This document shows positions 7,013-8,242 of a stretch of 8,242 nt of DNA, in pieces. Both the position numbers and the translations under genes were made by a program. This DNA comes from Bacteroidales bacterium (lineage in GTDB: Bacteria > Bacteroidota > Bacteroidia > Bacteroidales > F082), in contig JADYZK010000308.1 of NCBI GenBank assembly GCA_020853175.1, forward strand, positions 1 to 8,242. Reading direction: 5' to 3'. Below the pieces are notes generated by a model. It searched no databases, was not told where the DNA came from, and was given only the letters and a program-made list of their open reading frames with translations. Each line of letters begins with the position of its first letter. Position 1 is the first letter of the stretch.

Positions 7013-7068
7013 GTATCTTGGCGACCAAAATAAAAATAATAAAAATAAGTGGCGTTTACGTTGTGCAT
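6988..7068 (-). CDS. Tyr/Phe-rich leader peptide of the aromatic operon attenuator
   Basis: A 26-codon reading frame with an ATG at 7066-7068 and TAA at 6988-6990. Residues 8-14 are Y-F-Y-Y-F-Y-F, all encoded by TAT and TTT (positions 7047-7027). The rest of the peptide is ordinary (Gly, Arg, Gln, Trp, Cys, His). It ends 19 bases before the terminator stem. A consecutive run of the operon's two end products in a short peptide just before a terminator is the hallmark of ribosome-coupled attenuation, as with pheL in enteric bacteria. Shortage of charged tRNA-Tyr or tRNA-Phe would stall the ribosome on this run and allow transcription into pheA. The frame is open upstream for about 26 codons to an in-frame TGA, but this ATG is the only standard start. 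Function of the peptide itself beyond being translated is not expected. Confidence 0.85.
   Translation of the reverse strand: MHNVNATYFYYFYFGRQDTWGGCVHN
6994..7068 (-). promoter_or_regulatory. Protector pairing (arms 1:2) around the leader control codons
   Basis: On the RNA, AUGCAC plus AAC (7068-7060, the leader start) can pair with GUU and GUGCAU inside GUUGUGUGCAU (7004-6994), 9 bp with a 2-base bulge. CCAC (7052-7049) can pair with GUGG (7012-7009). The Tyr/Phe codons sit in the loop. This structure would occupy arm 2 when no ribosome is present, leaving the terminator free to form. A ribosome at the control codons would cover arm 1 and release arm 2. The pairing was found by eye. Confidence 0.5.
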
Positions 7069-7121
7069 TGTGCAATGTTTGAGGCGGTAAAAATAAATTG
7101 TTTTTTTAATTGTAGCCCCTT

Positions 7122-7151
7122 CAAAAGAAAAATAAATTTCTTTTTTTCAAT
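7122..7151 (-). promoter_or_regulatory. Possible promoter of the leader and aromatic operon
   Basis: On the minus strand ATTG (7148-7151) is followed after 18 bases by TTCTTTTG (7122-7129), which keeps the TTTG half of the -7 consensus but lacks the TA's A. Transcription would start near 7115, about 45 bases before the leader ATG. An alternative is TTTG at 7217-7220, 18 bases before a TATCCTTT-like box. Between 7152 and 7249 I see nothing else. Confidence 0.3.
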
Positions 7152-7249
7152 CCAGACCCTATCAACCTTTGTCCGGTAAAAAAACAACAGAAAGGATATC
7201 TTTAAAAAACACGTATCAAACGAAGGCTTTTCGCCAATAACCCTCACCG

Positions 7250-7278
7250 ATTGCCTCACCAAAAAAACAATACATTTG
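7250..7278 (+). promoter_or_regulatory. Promoter of the divergent CxxC protein gene
   Basis: ATTG (7250-7253) is followed after 17 bases by TACATTTG (7271-7278), an exact match to the Bacteroidota -7 consensus. Transcription would start near 7285, leaving only about 10 bases before the ATG at 7295. This supports that start codon. Confidence 0.6.
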
Positions 7279-7294
7279 CACAAATTTAACAAGA

Positions 7295-8068
7295 ATGAAC
7301 CCATACGTGAGGCTCTATTTTCATTGCCCTGAATGTGCTGCTATCCTAACAGGCAAACATCTTGAAAGCCCTGCCATTCAATGTACTGAATTATATTCCG
7401 ATGGCAAAATGATGTGCGACGAACTTCTTTCGGAGCCACAGATGATCGTTGTTTGTCCTTCGTGCGGTCACATTTTTTGGGTAATAGATCCTGCCTCGCC
7501 TGAAAAAACACTTATTCCTTCCTTTAAAGAACTCCCCACCAAACAACAAAAAGTGGCCGTTTATCCATACAGTTCGTGGTATTTATTTGGATCCAACACC
7601 TATCGCACTTTTGGAAAGTTGGCTTTGATTCATCAATATTCGCATCTTCTGACCAGCTTTCGTCCGTTGAGTGCAGAAAAAGAGCTTTACCTGCGCAAAG
7701 GACTTTTGTGGGCCCACAACGATCTGGTTAGAAAAACCAGCAGTTATAAATTCATGGATTTCCTGAAAGGAGACGTCAGTTTCAGCACATGGCGACATGA
7801 TCGTAAACACCGCATGATTTATAAATATCAGTTTCTGAAACATCTTCCGGCCTATAAAGCCAACATCAAACGGATGATAGAAATATTGCGATCGTCGCCG
7901 GAGCGAGAAGTAGAAAAAGTTTATCTTGCTGAACTGTACCGACTTAAAGGTGATTTCACAAAATCATTGGAGTTGATTACAGAGTTGAACCGATCCACAC
8001 ATTTTGTCAACATCATCCGCAACAAAGCTTTAAAAAAAGTTTCAACTGTGTTTAAGGTTGCGGGTTGA
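7295..8068 (+). CDS. Uncharacterised protein with zinc-ribbon-like CxxC pairs and a TPR-like C-terminus
   Basis: I do not recognise a named family. The 257-residue protein starts with HCPEC (Cys11, Cys14) and has VCPSCGH (Cys54, Cys57), a spacing that suits a zinc ribbon; Cys30 and Cys41 lie between. The middle (about 85-190) is rich in aromatic and basic residues, with no signal peptide or membrane segment. Residues 206-231 (VEKVYLAELYRLKGDFTKSL and following) look like one tetratricopeptide helix pair: an A-x-L-Y-R-L-K-G-D-F pattern. A cytoplasmic protein with a metal-binding head and a helical protein-interaction tail is a fair description; an enzymatic role is not visible. It has its own good promoter, diverges from the aromatic operon and converges on the next gene with only 10 bases between stop codons, so it appears monocistronic. 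Nothing links it to aromatic metabolism besides position. Confidence 0.8.
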   Translation: MNPYVRLYFHCPECAAILTGKHLESPAIQCTELYSDGKMMCDELLSEPQMIVVCPSCGHIFWVIDPASPEKTLIPSFKELPTKQQKVAVYPYSSWYLFGSNTYRTFGKLALIHQYSHLLTSFRPLSAEKELYLRKGLLWAHNDLVRKTSSYKFMDFLKGDVSFSTWRHDRKHRMIYKYQFLKHLPAYKANIKRMIEILRSSPEREVEKVYLAELYRLKGDFTKSLELITELNRSTHFVNIIRNKALKKVSTVFKVAG

Positions 8069-8078
8069 TCCTAATTTA

Positions 8079-8240
8079 TCACTCTGATTTATCACGTATA
8101 ACACTAAAGCTCGAGACGGCCGCATCAACGCGAATACGGATTTTTTGCTCTGCCGTGCTAAAGTTAGAGGTTTCGTAATGACCACGATCTAACTTTTCAA
8201 AACCATCAAAATTTCGGCTCGAGAGCACAGTAGAACCGGT
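8079..8240 (-). CDS. C-terminal end of an unrecognised protein, possibly a toast-rack (LiaF-like) domain (cut by right edge)
   Basis: On the minus strand one frame is open from the window edge through 53 codons to TGA at 8079-8081; the other two frames meet stops early. The last part reads YETSNFSTAEQ then KIRIRVDAAVSSFSVIR, an alternating beta pattern resembling the ending of LiaF/DUF-type toast-rack domains, where a strand of the form 'I-x-V-D-x-G-V-G-S-V-x-I' closes the sheet. The resemblance is loose. The start and the rest of the protein lie outside the window. The gene converges with the CxxC protein gene, and no terminator is seen in the 10-base gap. Confidence 0.55.
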   Translation of the reverse strand, partial: TGSTVLSSRNFDGFEKLDRGHYETSNFSTAEQKIRIRVDAAVSSFSVIRDKSE

Positions 8241-8242
8241 GA

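Noticed and set aside
6921..7068. T-box or riboswitch in the pheA leader
   Set aside because: I see no T-box sequence or specifier-loop layout, and T-boxes belong to Gram-positive lineages. The Tyr/Phe-coding short frame explains the leader better.
7056..7304. 82-codon minus-strand reading frame across the divergent control region
   Set aside because: It runs in a different frame from the leader peptide, overlaps the plus-strand promoter and the start of the plus-strand gene, and has a low-complexity Phe/Lys composition as expected from A/T-rich intergenic DNA.
8074..8095. Direct repeat ATTTATCAC, two copies 13 bases apart
   Set aside because: It is short and A/T-rich, and straddles the end of the right-edge gene; likely chance.

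Overview
The window looks like a chromosomal segment of a Bacteroidota bacterium, probably from the Bacteroidia; I cannot place it more precisely. The evidence is the gene order pheA - aminotransferase - DAHP synthase/chorismate mutase fusion - tyrA, promoters of the Bacteroidota type (a TTG or TTTG box about 17-19 bases before TAnnTTTG), A-rich start regions without Shine-Dalgarno sequences, and the style of the lipoprotein at the left edge. Nothing suggests a mobile element, prophage or CRISPR array.

Layout, left to right. Positions 1-385 (minus): the N-terminus of a lipoprotein resembling Bacteroidota M23 peptidoglycan metallopeptidases, cut by the window edge. Positions 501-530: a strong intrinsic terminator. 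Positions 553-2782 (minus): iorA and iorB, indolepyruvate oxidoreductase, with their own promoter near 2822-2852. Positions 2941-6920 (minus): a tightly packed aromatic amino-acid operon transcribed pheA, aminotransferase, DAHP synthase-chorismate mutase, tyrA. Positions 6921-7294: a 374-base divergent control region. Positions 7295-8068 (plus): an unrecognised protein with paired CxxC motifs. Positions 8079-8242 (minus): the C-terminus of a gene entering from the right edge.

The most interesting element is in the control region. A 26-codon reading frame (6988-7068, minus), too short for normal gene calling, has a run of seven consecutive Tyr/Phe codons (Y-F-Y-Y-F-Y-F). It is followed by an intrinsic terminator (6935-6969) only 15 bases before the pheA start. 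The sequence between can form two mutually exclusive sets of helices, as in a classical ribosome-coupled transcription attenuator. The operon makes both Phe (PheA) and Tyr (TyrA) from a shared entry enzyme, so a leader that reads both amino acids fits its content.

How the genes work together: the fusion enzyme starts the shikimate pathway and also converts chorismate to prephenate. PheA and TyrA turn prephenate into phenylpyruvate and 4-hydroxyphenylpyruvate, and the aminotransferase may carry out the final transamination. IorAB interconverts aryl-pyruvates and aryl-acetyl-CoA, so it touches the same 2-oxo acids, but it appears to be a separate transcription unit.
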